In this document: positions 7,437-16,905 of the stretch, in pieces
Layout of the letters: every line of letters begins with the position of its first letter
How positions within the stretch are numbered: position 1 is the first letter of the stretch
Source: Aquamicrobium defluvii
Lineage (GTDB): Bacteria; Pseudomonadota; Alphaproteobacteria; Rhizobiales; Rhizobiaceae
DNA length: 64,000 bases
Direction: 5' to 3'
Assembly (NCBI RefSeq): GCF_004363725.1
Contig: NZ_SNZF01000003.1
Coordinates: forward strand, 186,001 to 250,000
The notes under the pieces: model-generated
Seen by the model: only the letters and a program-made list of their open reading frames with translations
Database searches by the model: none
Told to the model about the DNA's origin: nothing
Program-made: the position numbers and the translations under genes

Positions 7437-8762
7437 ATGATGCGGAAACTCTCGCTCCTGTTTGCCGGTGCGCTCATGGGCGCATCCGCCATGAGCCTTG
7501 TCTATGGCGTCCCGGGCACGGCGGCGAACGCGGCAGGCGCCGAGACCTACAAGCAGCTTGCCATCTTCGGCGACATCTTCGAGCGCGTGCGCGCCCAGTA
7601 TGTGACGCCCCCGGATGACAAGGCGCTCGTCGAGAACGCCATCAACGGCATGCTCACCTCGCTCGATCCGCACTCCTCCTTCATGAATGCCGAAGCGGCG
7701 CAGGACATGCGCGTGCAGACCAAGGGCGAGTTCGGCGGCCTCGGCATCGAAGTCACCATGGAAAACGACCTCGTCAAGGTCATCAGCCCGATGGACGATA
7801 CGCCGGCGGCCAAGGCAGGCGTTCTGGCCGGCGACTTCATCGCCAGGATCGACGGCGAGGAGGTGCGCGGCCTGACCCTCAACGACGCGGTGCAGAAGAT
7901 GCGCGGGCCGGTCTCCACCCCCATCACGCTGACCATCCTGCGCGAGGGCGCCGACAAGCCGCTCGAAATCAAGGTCGTGCGCGACATCATCAAGGTGAAG
8001 GCGGTGAAATTCCGCGCCGACGACGATGTCGGCTACATCAAGATCACCTCCTTCACCGAGAAGACCTATGAAGACCTCGAGGCCGCCATCGCCTCGATCA
8101 GGAAGGACATCCCGAAGGACAAGCTCAAGGGCTATGTGCTCGACCTCCGCCTCAATCCGGGCGGCCTGCTCGATCAGGCGGTCTCGGTGTCCGATGCCTT
8201 CCTCGACCGCGGCGAGATCGTATCGACACGCGGCCGCGACCCCAAGGACGTGACCCGCTTCGACGCCAAGCCCGGCGATTCCATCGACGGCAAGCCGGTC
8301 GTGGTGCTGATCAATGGCGGCTCGGCCAGTGCGTCCGAGATTGTCGCCGGCGCGTTGCAGGATCTGCGCCGCGCAACCGTCGTCGGCACGCAGTCCTTCG
8401 GCAAGGGCTCGGTCCAGACGATCATTCCGCTGGGCGAGAACGGGGCATTGAGGCTGACGACGGCGCTCTATTACACGCCGTCCGGCAAATCGATCCAGGG
8501 CAAGGGCATCTCGCCCGACATCAAGGTCGACCAGCCGCTGCCGCCCGAACTGCAGGGCCGCGACCTGACCCGTGGCGAATCCGACCTCAAGGGCCATATC
8601 AAGGGCGCCGAGGAAGGCGACACCGGCTCCGGCTCGGTCGCCTATGTGCCGCCGGAAGCCAAGGACGACATTCAGCTCAACTACGCGCTGGACCTGTTGC
8701 GCGGCAAGAAGACCGATCCGGCCTTCCCGCCCAATCCGGACAAGGCCGTCCTCAACCAGTAG
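7437..8762 (+). CDS. ctpA: C-terminal processing peptidase, S41 family
   Basis: This 441-residue periplasmic serine protease cleaves tails of envelope proteins and often controls peptidoglycan hydrolases. It has a signal sequence (MMRKLSLLFAGALMGASAM), a PDZ domain (about residues 95-170, GGLGIEVTMENDLVKVISP) and an S41 catalytic domain with the Ser in NGGSASASEIVAGAL and the Lys of the Ser-Lys dyad in GTQSFGKGSVQTI. I chose the ATG at 7437 because GAAGGA precedes it and it abuts the envC-like stop; a longer frame from 7278 would overlap that gene. Pairing with EnvC fits a joint role in cell separation. Confidence 0.93.
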   Translation: MMRKLSLLFAGALMGASAMSLVYGVPGTAANAAGAETYKQLAIFGDIFERVRAQYVTPPDDKALVENAINGMLTSLDPHSSFMNAEAAQDMRVQTKGEFGGLGIEVTMENDLVKVISPMDDTPAAKAGVLAGDFIARIDGEEVRGLTLNDAVQKMRGPVSTPITLTILREGADKPLEIKVVRDIIKVKAVKFRADDDVGYIKITSFTEKTYEDLEAAIASIRKDIPKDKLKGYVLDLRLNPGGLLDQAVSVSDAFLDRGEIVSTRGRDPKDVTRFDAKPGDSIDGKPVVVLINGGSASASEIVAGALQDLRRATVVGTQSFGKGSVQTIIPLGENGALRLTTALYYTPSGKSIQGKGISPDIKVDQPLPPELQGRDLTRGESDLKGHIKGAEEGDTGSGSVAYVPPEAKDDIQLNYALDLLRGKKTDPAFPPNPDKAVLNQ

Positions 8763-8806
8763 CCACAGCGGCGCGGACCTGTTCATCTGCCCGGTGCAAT
8801 GCCATC

Positions 8807-8832
8807 CTGCCGGAACCCTGTGGTTCCGGCAG
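8807..8832 (+). terminator. Hairpin in the ctpA / deacetylase gap
   Basis: An 11-bp perfect stem (CTGCCGGAACC at 8807-8817, GGTTCCGGCAG at 8822-8832) closes a 4-nt CTGT loop. Only TTCT follows, so termination would be weak. It lies 24 bases before the TTG start of the next gene and could act as a partial terminator or mRNA stabiliser inside the operon. Confidence 0.45.
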
Positions 8833-8855
8833 TTCTGATTCGGGGGAGATACTGC

Positions 8856-10013
8856 TTGTCTGACGAGAAGGAGATCGACCGGCCGCTGGGTCAGGGGCAA
8901 AAATCGTTGCGCCCGGCAGATGCACGCGTCCGCATCTCTTTCGCAACGGCGATGACCGTCCTTGCCGCCGTGGCCGTGCTTGGCGCTTCGGCCATGATTG
9001 CATTGCGCGAGCGGCCCTGGCGTCAGCCGGAAGTCGTCGCCACCCGGCAAGCCGCTGCGGAAGCGCCTGCCGAGCCGGAACCGCGCCCTGAAATTCAGGC
9101 TGCAACGCAACCGGGCGGATCCCGGATCATCCGCGTACAGCCTGAGGAAACCGGCGAAGAGGGCGGCGCAATCGTGGTGCGCGACCCCTCCGCCCTGCAA
9201 CAGGATCTGCGCGTCGCGCATCTGCCGGATCGGGCGCTGGTCGAAGAGACAGAGGGCGGGCCGCTGCCTGTGCGCGCCGCCGACGGCAGGCGGCCCTTCG
9301 ACGTCTATGCCCGCCCATGGTCCGGTACACGTGGAGCCCGTGTTGCCATCATCATCGGCGGCCTCGCCGTATCGCAGACCGGCACGCAGGCGGCGATAGC
9401 CAGGCTCCCCCCCGAGGTGACCCTGGCCTTCGCCTCGGGGGGCAACTCGATCGGCCGCTGGATGCAGGAAGGTCGCCGGAAAGGCCACGAAATCGTCATG
9501 CAGATGCCGATGGAGCCGTTCGACTACCCAAATGTCGATCCCGGCCGCAACACGCTGACCGTGGACGCCGCGCCCGACGACAATCTCCAGGCCATGCGCC
9601 GGGTCCTGTCGCGCACCACCAACTACACCACCGTCATGAACTATATGGGCGGACGCTTCACCGCCGACGAGCAGGCGCTTGCCCCGATCATGCGCGAACT
9701 GGCCGCGCGCGGTCTCGGCTATCTCGACGACGGCTCCTCCGCCCGCAGCCGGGCGCCGGAACTGGCGGCGCAGGAGAAGATGCCGCTCGCCGTCGCCGAC
9801 ACCCAGATCGACGCCGTGCAGGACCGCACCGCGATCCTGAAGAAACTTGACGAGCTGGAAGCCACCGCCCGCGCCAAGGGCAGCGCCATCGGCATCGGCT
9901 CGGCCTTCGACGTGACGGTTGACGCCGTGGCGTCATGGGTCGATGAAGCGAAGATGCGCGGCATCGAGATCGTGCCGGTTTCCGCCGTCGCCAACGATCC
10001 GGAGAAACGCTGA
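8856..10013 (+). CDS. Divergent polysaccharide deacetylase (DUF610/YibQ type)
   Basis: This 385-residue protein has an N-terminal transmembrane anchor (about residues 27-48) and a periplasmic divergent polysaccharide deacetylase domain (about 155-380). The domain starts ARVAIIIGGLAVSQTGTQAAIARLPPEVTLAFA and includes TNYTTVMNYMGGRFTADEQALAPIM. These proteins are YibQ-like and linked to envelope processing beside EnvC and Ctp proteins. The start is TTG at 8856, chosen because CGGGGGAG lies 6-13 bases upstream and the resulting N-terminus (SDEKEIDRPLG) looks native. The rppH start follows three bases after its stop. Confidence 0.85.
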   Translation: MSDEKEIDRPLGQGQKSLRPADARVRISFATAMTVLAAVAVLGASAMIALRERPWRQPEVVATRQAAAEAPAEPEPRPEIQAATQPGGSRIIRVQPEETGEEGGAIVVRDPSALQQDLRVAHLPDRALVEETEGGPLPVRAADGRRPFDVYARPWSGTRGARVAIIIGGLAVSQTGTQAAIARLPPEVTLAFASGGNSIGRWMQEGRRKGHEIVMQMPMEPFDYPNVDPGRNTLTVDAAPDDNLQAMRRVLSRTTNYTTVMNYMGGRFTADEQALAPIMRELAARGLGYLDDGSSARSRAPELAAQEKMPLAVADTQIDAVQDRTAILKKLDELEATARAKGSAIGIGSAFDVTVDAVASWVDEAKMRGIEIVPVSAVANDPEKR

Positions 10014-10016
10014 ACC

Positions 10017-10538
10017 ATGTCGAAGAACAAGCCCGTCGACCCCCGGACCCTGCCCTATCGCCCCTGCGTGGGCGTGATGGTGCTGAACCGCGGCGGTCTG
10101 GTCTGGGCCGGGCACCGCCTTCCCGAGCCCGACGACGAGACCACCGGCTCCGACATGCTGTGGCAGATGCCGCAGGGCGGCATCGACAAGGGCGAGGAGC
10201 CGCTGGCCGCCGCGCGCCGTGAGCTGTTCGAGGAAACCGGCATGGAAAGCGTCTCGCTTCTGGCCGAGGCCCCCGACTGGTTCCGCTACGACCTGCCCCC
10301 CGAACTGGTCGGCCTTGCCTTCAAGGGGCGCTATCGCGGCCAGATGCAACGCTGGTTCGCCTTCCGCTTCGAAGGCGACGAGAGCGAGATCCGCGTGAAC
10401 CCGCCACCCGGCGGCAATACGGCCGAATTCGACCGCTGGGACTGGCTCCCCATGACCAGGCTTCCGGAGCTCATCGTGCCCTTCAAGCGCAGGGTCTATG
10501 AGGACGTGGTGAGCGCCTTCCGCCATCTGGCGGGATAA
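10017..10538 (+). CDS. rppH: RNA pyrophosphohydrolase RppH
   Basis: This 173-residue Nudix hydrolase removes pyrophosphate from the 5' triphosphate end of mRNA, triggering RNase E decay; homologues were also annotated as diadenosine polyphosphate hydrolases. The Nudix box is [22 protein letters not shown] (about residues 57-78). The N-terminus [21 protein letters not shown] is typical. The gene is the last of the envC-ctpA-deacetylase-rppH run, with near-zero spacing upstream, indicating co-transcription. Confidence 0.93.
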   Translation: MSKNKPVDPRTLPYRPCVGVMVLNRGGLVWAGHRLPEPDDETTGSDMLWQMPQGGIDKGEEPLAAARRELFEETGMESVSLLAEAPDWFRYDLPPELVGLAFKGRYRGQMQRWFAFRFEGDESEIRVNPPPGGNTAEFDRWDWLPMTRLPELIVPFKRRVYEDVVSAFRHLAG

Positions 10539-10748
10539 CCGTCCCGGCAAGCCTCGCAGCAGGCGGGAAAAGCGGCGATTTTGGGCCTCTTTCGGAAACA
10601 CGGTATTTCCGTGCGGAATCCGGGCCGCAGAACACTTCCATTCGAACGATCCACGACTTCAGGAGCCATATTCGCAAGGAATGTGCGCCTGATCGGTGTT
10701 ACAAGCATTGAAGCGCGTTATTGACGCCCCTTTGCGAAAGAATACCGG

Positions 10749-11891
10749 GTGGAAGACATGAATCAGGTTCCGCGTGGATACAGGGCCGTCGTGACCGATC
10801 CGGCGGCCGATGCCGGCTCCGTCCTGACCATCGATCTCGGCGCAATCCGTGAAAATTACCGCCGCCTGAAGGCAAGGCTGGGAGGAACCCGCTGCGCCGG
10901 CGTGGTCAAGGCCGACGGCTATGGGCTCGGCGCGGACCGCGTCGCCCGCGCGCTGATGCAGGAAGGCTGCGATACGTTTTTCGTGGCCCATGTCGGCGAA
11001 GGCATTGCGCTGCGCGCCGCCATCGGCACTGGCCCCGCCATCTATGTGCTGAACGGCTTGCCGCCCGGTTCCGAGGCAGATGCGGTTGCCGCCGGCCTGA
11101 CCGCCGTGCTCAACAGCGCCGAACAGCTTGCCGCATGGCGCGAGGCCGCCAAAGCCGCAGGACATTCCCTGCCGGCGGCCATTCAGGTCGACAGCGGCAT
11201 GTCGCGGCTCGGCATGTCGCCACGGGAAGTCGAGGCTGTCGCCGCCGATCCGGAAGCGCTGGAAGGCATCGACCTCAGGCTGGTGATGAGCCACCTCGCC
11301 TGCGCCGACGAGCCCGGCCATCCGGCCAACGAGGCGCAGCGCATCGAGTTTGACCGCCTGCGTGCCATGCTGCCCGCCGCGCCCGCTTCGCTCGCCAATT
11401 CCTCCGGCATTTTCCTCGGGGAAAGCTACCATCACCAGCTCGCCCGGCCGGGAGCCGCACTCTACGGCATCAACCCGACGCCCAGGCAGGAAAACCCCAT
11501 GCTGCCGGTCATCCGGCTTCAGTCCAGGGTGATCCAGACGCGCACGGTGGAGAAGGGGGCGGGCATCGGTTACGGCCACACGGCCACGGCAGAGGGCGTG
11601 CAGCGGCTCGCTACCATCTCGCTCGGCTATGCGGACGGCTGGCACCGCTGCGCGGCTTCCGCCGCCCGTTTCGACGGCATCGAACTGCCCTTCGTCGGCC
11701 GCGTATCGATGGATTCGATCATCCTCGATATTTCGGCCCTGCCGGAAGGCAGGCTCCGGCCCGGCGATCTGGTGGACCTGATCGATGCCGACCAGACCAT
11801 CGACGATGTGGCGGGTTCCTACGGCACCATCGCCTACGAGGTGCTGACCAGCCTCGGCCACCGTTTCCACCGCATCCATGTCGGCGCGTGA
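10749..11891 (+). CDS. alr: Alanine racemase
   Basis: This 380-residue PLP enzyme interconverts L- and D-alanine. The PLP-binding lysine is in the motif VVKADGYGLGA (about residue 52), and the catalytic tyrosine in GIGYGHTATAEG (about residue 270). It is followed 34 bp later by dadA, so it is probably the catabolic racemase (DadX role) that feeds D-alanine to the dehydrogenase, although it might also serve cell-wall synthesis. The start could be GTG at 10749 or ATG at 10758; a GAAAG precedes the former and GGAAG the latter. Confidence 0.92.
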   Translation: MEDMNQVPRGYRAVVTDPAADAGSVLTIDLGAIRENYRRLKARLGGTRCAGVVKADGYGLGADRVARALMQEGCDTFFVAHVGEGIALRAAIGTGPAIYVLNGLPPGSEADAVAAGLTAVLNSAEQLAAWREAAKAAGHSLPAAIQVDSGMSRLGMSPREVEAVAADPEALEGIDLRLVMSHLACADEPGHPANEAQRIEFDRLRAMLPAAPASLANSSGIFLGESYHHQLARPGAALYGINPTPRQENPMLPVIRLQSRVIQTRTVEKGAGIGYGHTATAEGVQRLATISLGYADGWHRCAASAARFDGIELPFVGRVSMDSIILDISALPEGRLRPGDLVDLIDADQTIDDVAGSYGTIAYEVLTSLGHRFHRIHVGA

Positions 11892-11925
11892 TCCCGCCGG
11901 GCCACAGATTTTTCGGGAGTAGAGC

Positions 11926-13182
11926 ATGAAAGTACTGGTCCTCGGCAGCGGCGTCATCGGCGTTACCACCGCGTATTTCCTCAGCGAAGCCGGCCATGAA
12001 GTGACGGTCATCGACCGCCAGGACGGCCCGGCGCTGGAAACCTCCTTCGCCAATGCCGGCGAGGTGTCTCCGGGCTATTCATCGCCATGGGCGGGACCGA
12101 GCGTGCCGGTCAAGGCGCTGAAATGGCTGACCATGAAGCATGGCCCGCTGGTGCTGAAGCCCACGCTCGACTGGCACATGTATGCCTGGATGCTGCGCAT
12201 GCTGCGCAACTGCACCGGCGCGCGCTATGCGCTCAACAAGTCGCGCATGGTGCCGATCGCCGAATACAGCCGCGATGTGCTCAAGGACCTGCGCTCGCGC
12301 ACCAACATCGCCTATGACCAGCGCATGCAGGGCACGCTCCAGCTCTTCCGTACCCAGAAGCAGCTCGACGGCATCGGCGGCGACGTCGAGGTGCTGAAGC
12401 AGACCGGCGTTCCCTTCGAGGTGCTCGACCCCGAAGGCTGCATCGCCGTCGAGCCCGGTCTCGGCAACGTGCGCGGCAAGTTCGTGGGCGGGTTGCGGCT
12501 GCCCGGCGACGAGACCGGCGACTGCCAGATGTTCACCGAAAGGCTGGCGGAAATCGCCACCGCAGCCGGCGTGAAGTTCGAGTATGGCGTCACCGTCACC
12601 GGCATCGAGACTTCCGGCGGGAAGATCACCGGCGTCAACACCAGCGCCGGCAAGTACCGCGCCGACAGCTATGTCATGGCGCTGGGCTCCTACTCGCCGA
12701 TCTGGATGCGCAAGCTCGGACAGCCGATTCCGGTCTATCCCGTCAAGGGATATTCGATCACCGTACCGATCGTCGATGCCGCGCGCGCGCCCGAATCGAC
12801 CGTGATGGACGAGACCTACAAGATCGCCATCACCCGTCTCGGCGACCGCATCCGCGTCGGCGGCACGGCGGAAATCTCCGGCTACAACCTCAATCTGAAC
12901 GATGCCCGCCGCGACACGCTGGTGCATTCGGTGACCGACCTGTTCCCCGGCGCCGGCGATATCGGCCAGGCCACCTTCTGGACCGGACAGCGGCCGATGA
13001 CGCCGGACGGACCGCCGATCATCGGCGCCTCGAAATACGCCAATCTCTACCTCAACACCGGCCACGGCACGCTCGGCTGGACCATGGCCTGCGGCTCGGC
13101 ACGGGTTCTGGCCGACATCATGTCCGGCCGCAAGCCCGATATCGACGCCAGCGCGCTGGGACCCCAGCGCTACGCAGCGTGA
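11926..13182 (+). CDS. dadA: D-amino acid dehydrogenase (DadA)
   Basis: This 418-residue FAD-dependent enzyme of the inner membrane face oxidises D-alanine and other D-amino acids to keto acids and passes electrons to the respiratory chain. The Rossmann motif [26 protein letters not shown] opens the protein, followed by the DadA-specific [21 protein letters not shown]. The C-terminus has [18 protein letters not shown] and [15 protein letters not shown]. It is preceded by GGGAG and forms an operon with alr. Length matches the family. Confidence 0.94.
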   Translation: MKVLVLGSGVIGVTTAYFLSEAGHEVTVIDRQDGPALETSFANAGEVSPGYSSPWAGPSVPVKALKWLTMKHGPLVLKPTLDWHMYAWMLRMLRNCTGARYALNKSRMVPIAEYSRDVLKDLRSRTNIAYDQRMQGTLQLFRTQKQLDGIGGDVEVLKQTGVPFEVLDPEGCIAVEPGLGNVRGKFVGGLRLPGDETGDCQMFTERLAEIATAAGVKFEYGVTVTGIETSGGKITGVNTSAGKYRADSYVMALGSYSPIWMRKLGQPIPVYPVKGYSITVPIVDAARAPESTVMDETYKIAITRLGDRIRVGGTAEISGYNLNLNDARRDTLVHSVTDLFPGAGDIGQATFWTGQRPMTPDGPPIIGASKYANLYLNTGHGTLGWTMACGSARVLADIMSGRKPDIDASALGPQRYAA

Positions 13183-13219
13183 TTCACAGGTGAATTGGAA
13201 GCGCCAGTTGCCGCAGGCA

Positions 13220-13735
13220 TCACTCGGGTGGAAGCTGGCGCCTGAGCACGTCGTTCAGGTAAGCCTGATCGTTAATGCGAAAATGCGTGTTGCCCACCTT
13301 CTCAAAGTCCTGTTTCAGATAGAAAGCTATAGCGGCAGCGTTCTCGGAGTTGACGGCCAACCACACTGATGGAGCGCCGGTCGAGCGGGCATGCTGCAAA
13401 CCTTGTTCCAGCAGCGCTTTTCCAAGGCCTCTGCCATGGTTACGAGGCTGAACATACAGGGTCGATATTTCCAGAGTGGAACAATTCTCGATCGGGGCTG
13501 CTTTTTCATGACTGATGCGGATGAACCCATCCGGCCCATCTTCGTTTTCGGATACAATGAAATGCTCGTCAGGGTCTGCGAGCAGAGTTTCCAGTCTGGC
13601 TGCCGTAAACTCATTCAATGCGTACTCGGCAAAAAAGGCATTCACTCCACGCCGGATATAAGTCCCTAACCAGACCTCTATTGAAATGGCCGCCAGTATC
13701 GGAGCGTCAGACGGACGCGCGACGCGAAACTTCAT
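13220..13735 (-). CDS. GNAT family N-acetyltransferase
   Basis: This 171-residue GNAT protein begins MKFRVARPSDAPILAAISIEVWLGTY and carries the acetyl-CoA loop RNHGRGLGKALLEQ (about residues 110-123), then NSENAAAIAFYLKQDFEKVG. That arrangement resembles RimI- and phosphinothricin-acetyltransferase-like proteins; the substrate is unknown. Its base composition is visibly lower in GC than that of its neighbours, with more AAA, GAA and TTT codons, hinting at later acquisition. It starts 17 bp after the msrB stop, so it is probably the second gene of an msrB operon. The ATG is preceded by GGAGGG at a longish spacing. Confidence 0.88.
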   Translation of the reverse strand: MKFRVARPSDAPILAAISIEVWLGTYIRRGVNAFFAEYALNEFTAARLETLLADPDEHFIVSENEDGPDGFIRISHEKAAPIENCSTLEISTLYVQPRNHGRGLGKALLEQGLQHARSTGAPSVWLAVNSENAAAIAFYLKQDFEKVGNTHFRINDQAYLNDVLRRQLPPE

Positions 13736-13752
13736 GCCTGCTGCACCCTCCG

Positions 13753-14157
13753 TCAGTCGGCCGACTTGAAGTTCAGCGCTATGCCGTTGATGCAGTAGCG
13801 CAGGCCGGTCGGCGGCGGGCCGTCCGGGAAGACATGGCCGAGATGGCTGCCGCAGGTGGCGCAATGCACCTCGGTGCGCAGCATTCCATGGCTGCGGTCG
13901 GTGGTGGTGCCGACCGAGCCCGGAACCGGATCGTTGAAGCTCGGCCAGCCCGTGCCGCTCTCGAATTTGAGCCTGGCCTCGAACAGCTTCGCATCGCAGC
14001 CCGCGCAATGGAACGCACCGGCGCGATGCTCATGCAGCAGCGCACAGCTTCCCGGCCGCTCGGTGGCGTGCTGGCGCATCACCGCATATTGTTCCGGCGA
14101 AAGCAGCGCGCGCCATTCGGCATCGCTGCGGGTGACGGGATAGAGGGTGGTTTCCAT
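13753..14157 (-). CDS. msrB: Peptide-methionine (R)-S-oxide reductase MsrB
   Basis: This 134-residue enzyme reduces R-methionine sulfoxide in proteins, using thioredoxin. Two CxxC zinc pairs are visible (CAGC in FHCAGCDAKLFE, CATC in VHCATCGSHLGHVF), together with GTGWPSF and the catalytic cysteine in LRYCINGIALNF. The canonical resolving-cysteine position in the GTTTDRSHG region carries Thr or Ser, as in MsrB forms that use an alternative recycling route. It leads a small operon with the GNAT gene downstream. Confidence 0.93.
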   Translation of the reverse strand: METTLYPVTRSDAEWRALLSPEQYAVMRQHATERPGSCALLHEHRAGAFHCAGCDAKLFEARLKFESGTGWPSFNDPVPGSVGTTTDRSHGMLRTEVHCATCGSHLGHVFPDGPPPTGLRYCINGIALNFKSAD

Positions 14158-14242
14158 GAAAATCTCTTGCCGGCGCAGTTTGTTTTTTCATCTGCTTTTT
14201 ATCAGTAAAGATAGGATCGCAAGGCCGGCCGGACCAGACGCA

Positions 14243-15436
14243 TCAATGCACGGCGCGGCCAAGCTGCTTCGTCGCCGCCTCCAGCCCGGCCAGCGTGAGC
14301 GGATACATGCGCTGCCCGAACAGCTCCCGGATCAGGCCGATGGAATAGGTGTAGCCCCAGTGCTTTTCGGCGATGGGGTTGAGCCACACCGCGTTCGGCC
14401 ACTGGGCAAGCGCGCGCTGCAGCCACACCGCGCCGGCTTCGGCGTTCCAGTGCTCGACCGAGCCGCCCGGATGGCTGATCTCGTAGGGGCTCATCGAAGC
14501 GTCGCCCACGAAGATCGCCTTGTAGTCGGAGCCGTATTTGTGCAGCACGTCGAACGTCGGAATAACCTCGGCATGGCGGCGGCGATTGTCCTTCCATACG
14601 CCCTCGTAGAGGCAGTTGTGGAAGTAGAAATATTCGAGCTGCCTGAATTCCGTGCGCACGGCCGAAAACAGCTCTTCCACGCTCCTGATGTGGTCGTCCA
14701 TCGAGCCGCCGACGTCGAAGAACATGAGAAGCTTCACCGCATTGCGCCGCTCCGGCCGGGTCTTCACATCCAGATAGCCATGCTCCGCGGTGGAGTGGAT
14801 GGTGCCGGGCAGGTCGAGTTCCTCGACGGCCCCGTCGCGCACCCAGCGGCGCAGGCGTTTCAGCGCCACCTTGATGTTGCGGGTGCCCAGTTCCACCGAA
14901 TCGTCGAGATTGCGGAATTCGCGCCTGTCCCAGACCTTCACGGCGCGCCGATGGCGGCTTTCGTGCTGGCCGATGCGCACGCCTTCCGGATTGTAACCGT
15001 AGGCGCCAAATGGCGAGGTGCCGGCGGTGCCGATCCATTTCGAGCCGCCCTGATGGCGGCCCTTCTGCTCTTCCAGCCGCTGGCGCAGCGTTTCCATCAG
15101 CTTCTCGAAGCCGCCAAGCGCCTCGACCAGCCGCTTTTCCTCATCGCTCAGGTGCTTTTCGGCCAGCCGCCGCAGCCACTCTTCCGGCAGATTGGCGACA
15201 TCGATGCCGCCTCCCCCCGCAACGGCTTCGACTCCACGAAAGACATGCGCGAACACCTGATCGAAGCGGTCGATATGGCGCTCGTCCTTCACCAGCGCGG
15301 CGCGCGCCAGATAGTAGAACCCCTCGACATCGTAATCGACCAGCCCCGCCTCCATGCCCTCAAGCAGCGACAGATATTCCCGCAGCGAGACGGGCACCTT
15401 TGCCGCTTTCAGTTCGAGGAAGAAGGGTATGAACAT
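14243..15436 (-). CDS. VWA domain protein of the CoxE-like family
   Basis: This 397-residue protein begins MFIPFFLELKAAKVPVSLREYLSLLEGMEAG, typical of the CoxE-like VWA family, with a C-terminal von Willebrand A domain. The metal-site motif appears as MFFDVGGSMDDH (about residue 232), where the usual DxSxS is DxGGS, as in CoxE homologues. Such proteins work with MoxR-type AAA+ ATPases to insert metals or mature enzymes. No moxR gene is adjacent within this window, so its partner is elsewhere. Function here is inferred from family only. Confidence 0.85.
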   Translation of the reverse strand: MFIPFFLELKAAKVPVSLREYLSLLEGMEAGLVDYDVEGFYYLARAALVKDERHIDRFDQVFAHVFRGVEAVAGGGGIDVANLPEEWLRRLAEKHLSDEEKRLVEALGGFEKLMETLRQRLEEQKGRHQGGSKWIGTAGTSPFGAYGYNPEGVRIGQHESRHRRAVKVWDRREFRNLDDSVELGTRNIKVALKRLRRWVRDGAVEELDLPGTIHSTAEHGYLDVKTRPERRNAVKLLMFFDVGGSMDDHIRSVEELFSAVRTEFRQLEYFYFHNCLYEGVWKDNRRRHAEVIPTFDVLHKYGSDYKAIFVGDASMSPYEISHPGGSVEHWNAEAGAVWLQRALAQWPNAVWLNPIAEKHWGYTYSIGLIRELFGQRMYPLTLAGLEAATKQLGRAVH

Positions 15437-15490
15437 GCCGGCGTTGTAACGCTTTTCGCCGCTTTGTAAAATGACGACGCCAGCCTCCGC

Positions 15491-15934
15491 CTAGAGCCGG
15501 TATTTGAGGAAGCCGGTATTCGTGGCCACATGGTCGTAAAGCCGGCGCGCCGTGGCATTGCTCTCATGTGTGAGCCAGTAGACCTCGCCCGCCTGCGCTT
15601 CCCGCGCCGCCTTGCGCACTGCCTCGATCAGCGCCGCACCGACCCCGCCGCCGCGCACCGACGGATCGACGAACAGGTCCTGGAGATAGCATTTGTTGGC
15701 CAGCGACCAGCCCGACCGGTGATACATGTAATGGGTGAGGCCCACGGCTCCGCCATCTGCCAGCGCGATGAAGCCCTTCGGTTCATATTCGCCGGGCAGG
15801 AACAGCCGCTCCCATGTGGCCGCATAGACCTCCTGCGGCAGTTTGGTCTCGTAGAACTCCAGATAGGCGCGCCACAGCCGCCGCCAGTCGTCGTGGTCGC
15901 CCTGCTGCAACGGCCTGATGGTGATGTCGTTCAT
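15491..15934 (-). CDS. GNAT family N-acetyltransferase
   Basis: This 147-residue protein begins MNDITIRPLQQGDHDDWRRLWRAYLEFYETKLP. It carries the acetyl-CoA-binding segment YLQDLFVDPSVRGGGVGAALIEAV (about residues 80-103) and VYWLTHESNATARRLYDHVATNTGF, a pattern common to a GNAT subfamily widespread in Rhizobiales. Substrate unknown. The ATG at 15932-15934 was chosen over a longer upstream frame because GGGAGAAC precedes it and similarity begins there. It stands alone, divergent from leuD. Confidence 0.87.
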   Translation of the reverse strand: MNDITIRPLQQGDHDDWRRLWRAYLEFYETKLPQEVYAATWERLFLPGEYEPKGFIALADGGAVGLTHYMYHRSGWSLANKCYLQDLFVDPSVRGGGVGAALIEAVRKAAREAQAGEVYWLTHESNATARRLYDHVATNTGFLKYRL

Positions 15935-16103
15935 GCTCTTGTTCTCCCGGTTCGCTAACCAGCCTAGAAGGGCATGATCGCCTGTGCCATGGTGCAGGAA
16001 GCTGCGTTTGCTGCACCATCGCCCCTCCGCGCCTTTCCTTATGCGCCGGCTTTGTGTAAAGCGAAGGCCAGCAACTCCCGCAACGACACTACGGGCACAA
16101 GCC

Positions 16104-16709
16104 ATGGACAAGTTCACCAAGCTCACCGGCGTCGCCGCACCCTTGCCGATCGTCAATGTCGACACCGACATGATCATCCCCAAGGATTATCTCAAGACGA
16201 TCAAGCGCACCGGTCTCGGCAAGGGCCTGTTCGCCGAGATGCGCTACAATGAGGACGGATCGGAAAATCCCGATTTCGTGCTCAACAAGCCCGCCTATCG
16301 CAACGCTCAGATCCTCGTCGCCGGCGACAATTTCGGCTGCGGTTCGAGCCGCGAGCATGCGCCATGGGCGCTGCTCGATTTCGGCATCCGCTGCGTGATC
16401 TCGACCTCGTTCGCCGACATCTTCTACAACAACTGCTTCAAGAACGGCATCCTGCCGATCACGGTCAGCCAGGAAGACCTCGACAAGCTGATGGACGACG
16501 CCTCGCGCGGCGCCAACGCCACGCTGTCGATCGATCTTGAGGCCAGGGAAATCCGCGGACCGGATGGCGGCACGATCACCTTCGATCTTGACGACTTCAG
16601 GCGTCATTGCATGCTCCATGGTCTCGACGACATCGGCCTGACCATGGAGAAGGCCGGCTCGATCAGCAATTTCGAGCAGAAGAACGCCGAAATGCGCCCC
16701 TGGGCCTGA
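16104..16709 (+). CDS. leuD: 3-isopropylmalate dehydratase small subunit LeuD
   Basis: This 201-residue protein is the swivel subunit that pairs with LeuC to isomerise 2-isopropylmalate to 3-isopropylmalate in leucine synthesis. It starts [37 protein letters not shown] and includes the signature [21 protein letters not shown] (about residues 70-92). Full length. leuC is not in the window; in Rhizobiales it lies elsewhere, and leuB follows here after two unrelated genes. A strong terminator closes the unit. Confidence 0.95.
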   Translation: MDKFTKLTGVAAPLPIVNVDTDMIIPKDYLKTIKRTGLGKGLFAEMRYNEDGSENPDFVLNKPAYRNAQILVAGDNFGCGSSREHAPWALLDFGIRCVISTSFADIFYNNCFKNGILPITVSQEDLDKLMDDASRGANATLSIDLEAREIRGPDGGTITFDLDDFRRHCMLHGLDDIGLTMEKAGSISNFEQKNAEMRPWA

Positions 16710-16733
16710 CAGGTTCCGGAAATAAAGATCGAA

Positions 16734-16770
16734 CGGGATGCGGACGTTCACCCGCATCCCGCTTTGCTTT
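16734..16770 (+). terminator. Terminator downstream of leuD
   Basis: A 10-bp stem (CGGGATGCGG at 16734-16743, CCGCATCCCG at 16752-16761) with an 8-nt loop is followed by CTTTGCTTT on the plus strand, 25 bases after the leuD stop. Confidence 0.75.
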
Positions 16771-16905
16771 CTGGCACCTTCGATTCCATCAATGCGCAAG
16801 GTGGACAGCACCCGGCACCCTCCCTAGTTTGCCCTTCAGCAAGCTATCCCGATTCGATTCCTCCAGTCGGGAAAGCGATCACCGCGCAACCGGAGGTTCG
16901 CAAGC

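Noticed and set aside
10539..10748. A regulatory RNA upstream of alr
   Set aside because: A short inverted repeat (CGGAAA/TTTCCG at 10593-10611) is present but has competing pairings and no conserved motif; taken as ordinary promoter region.
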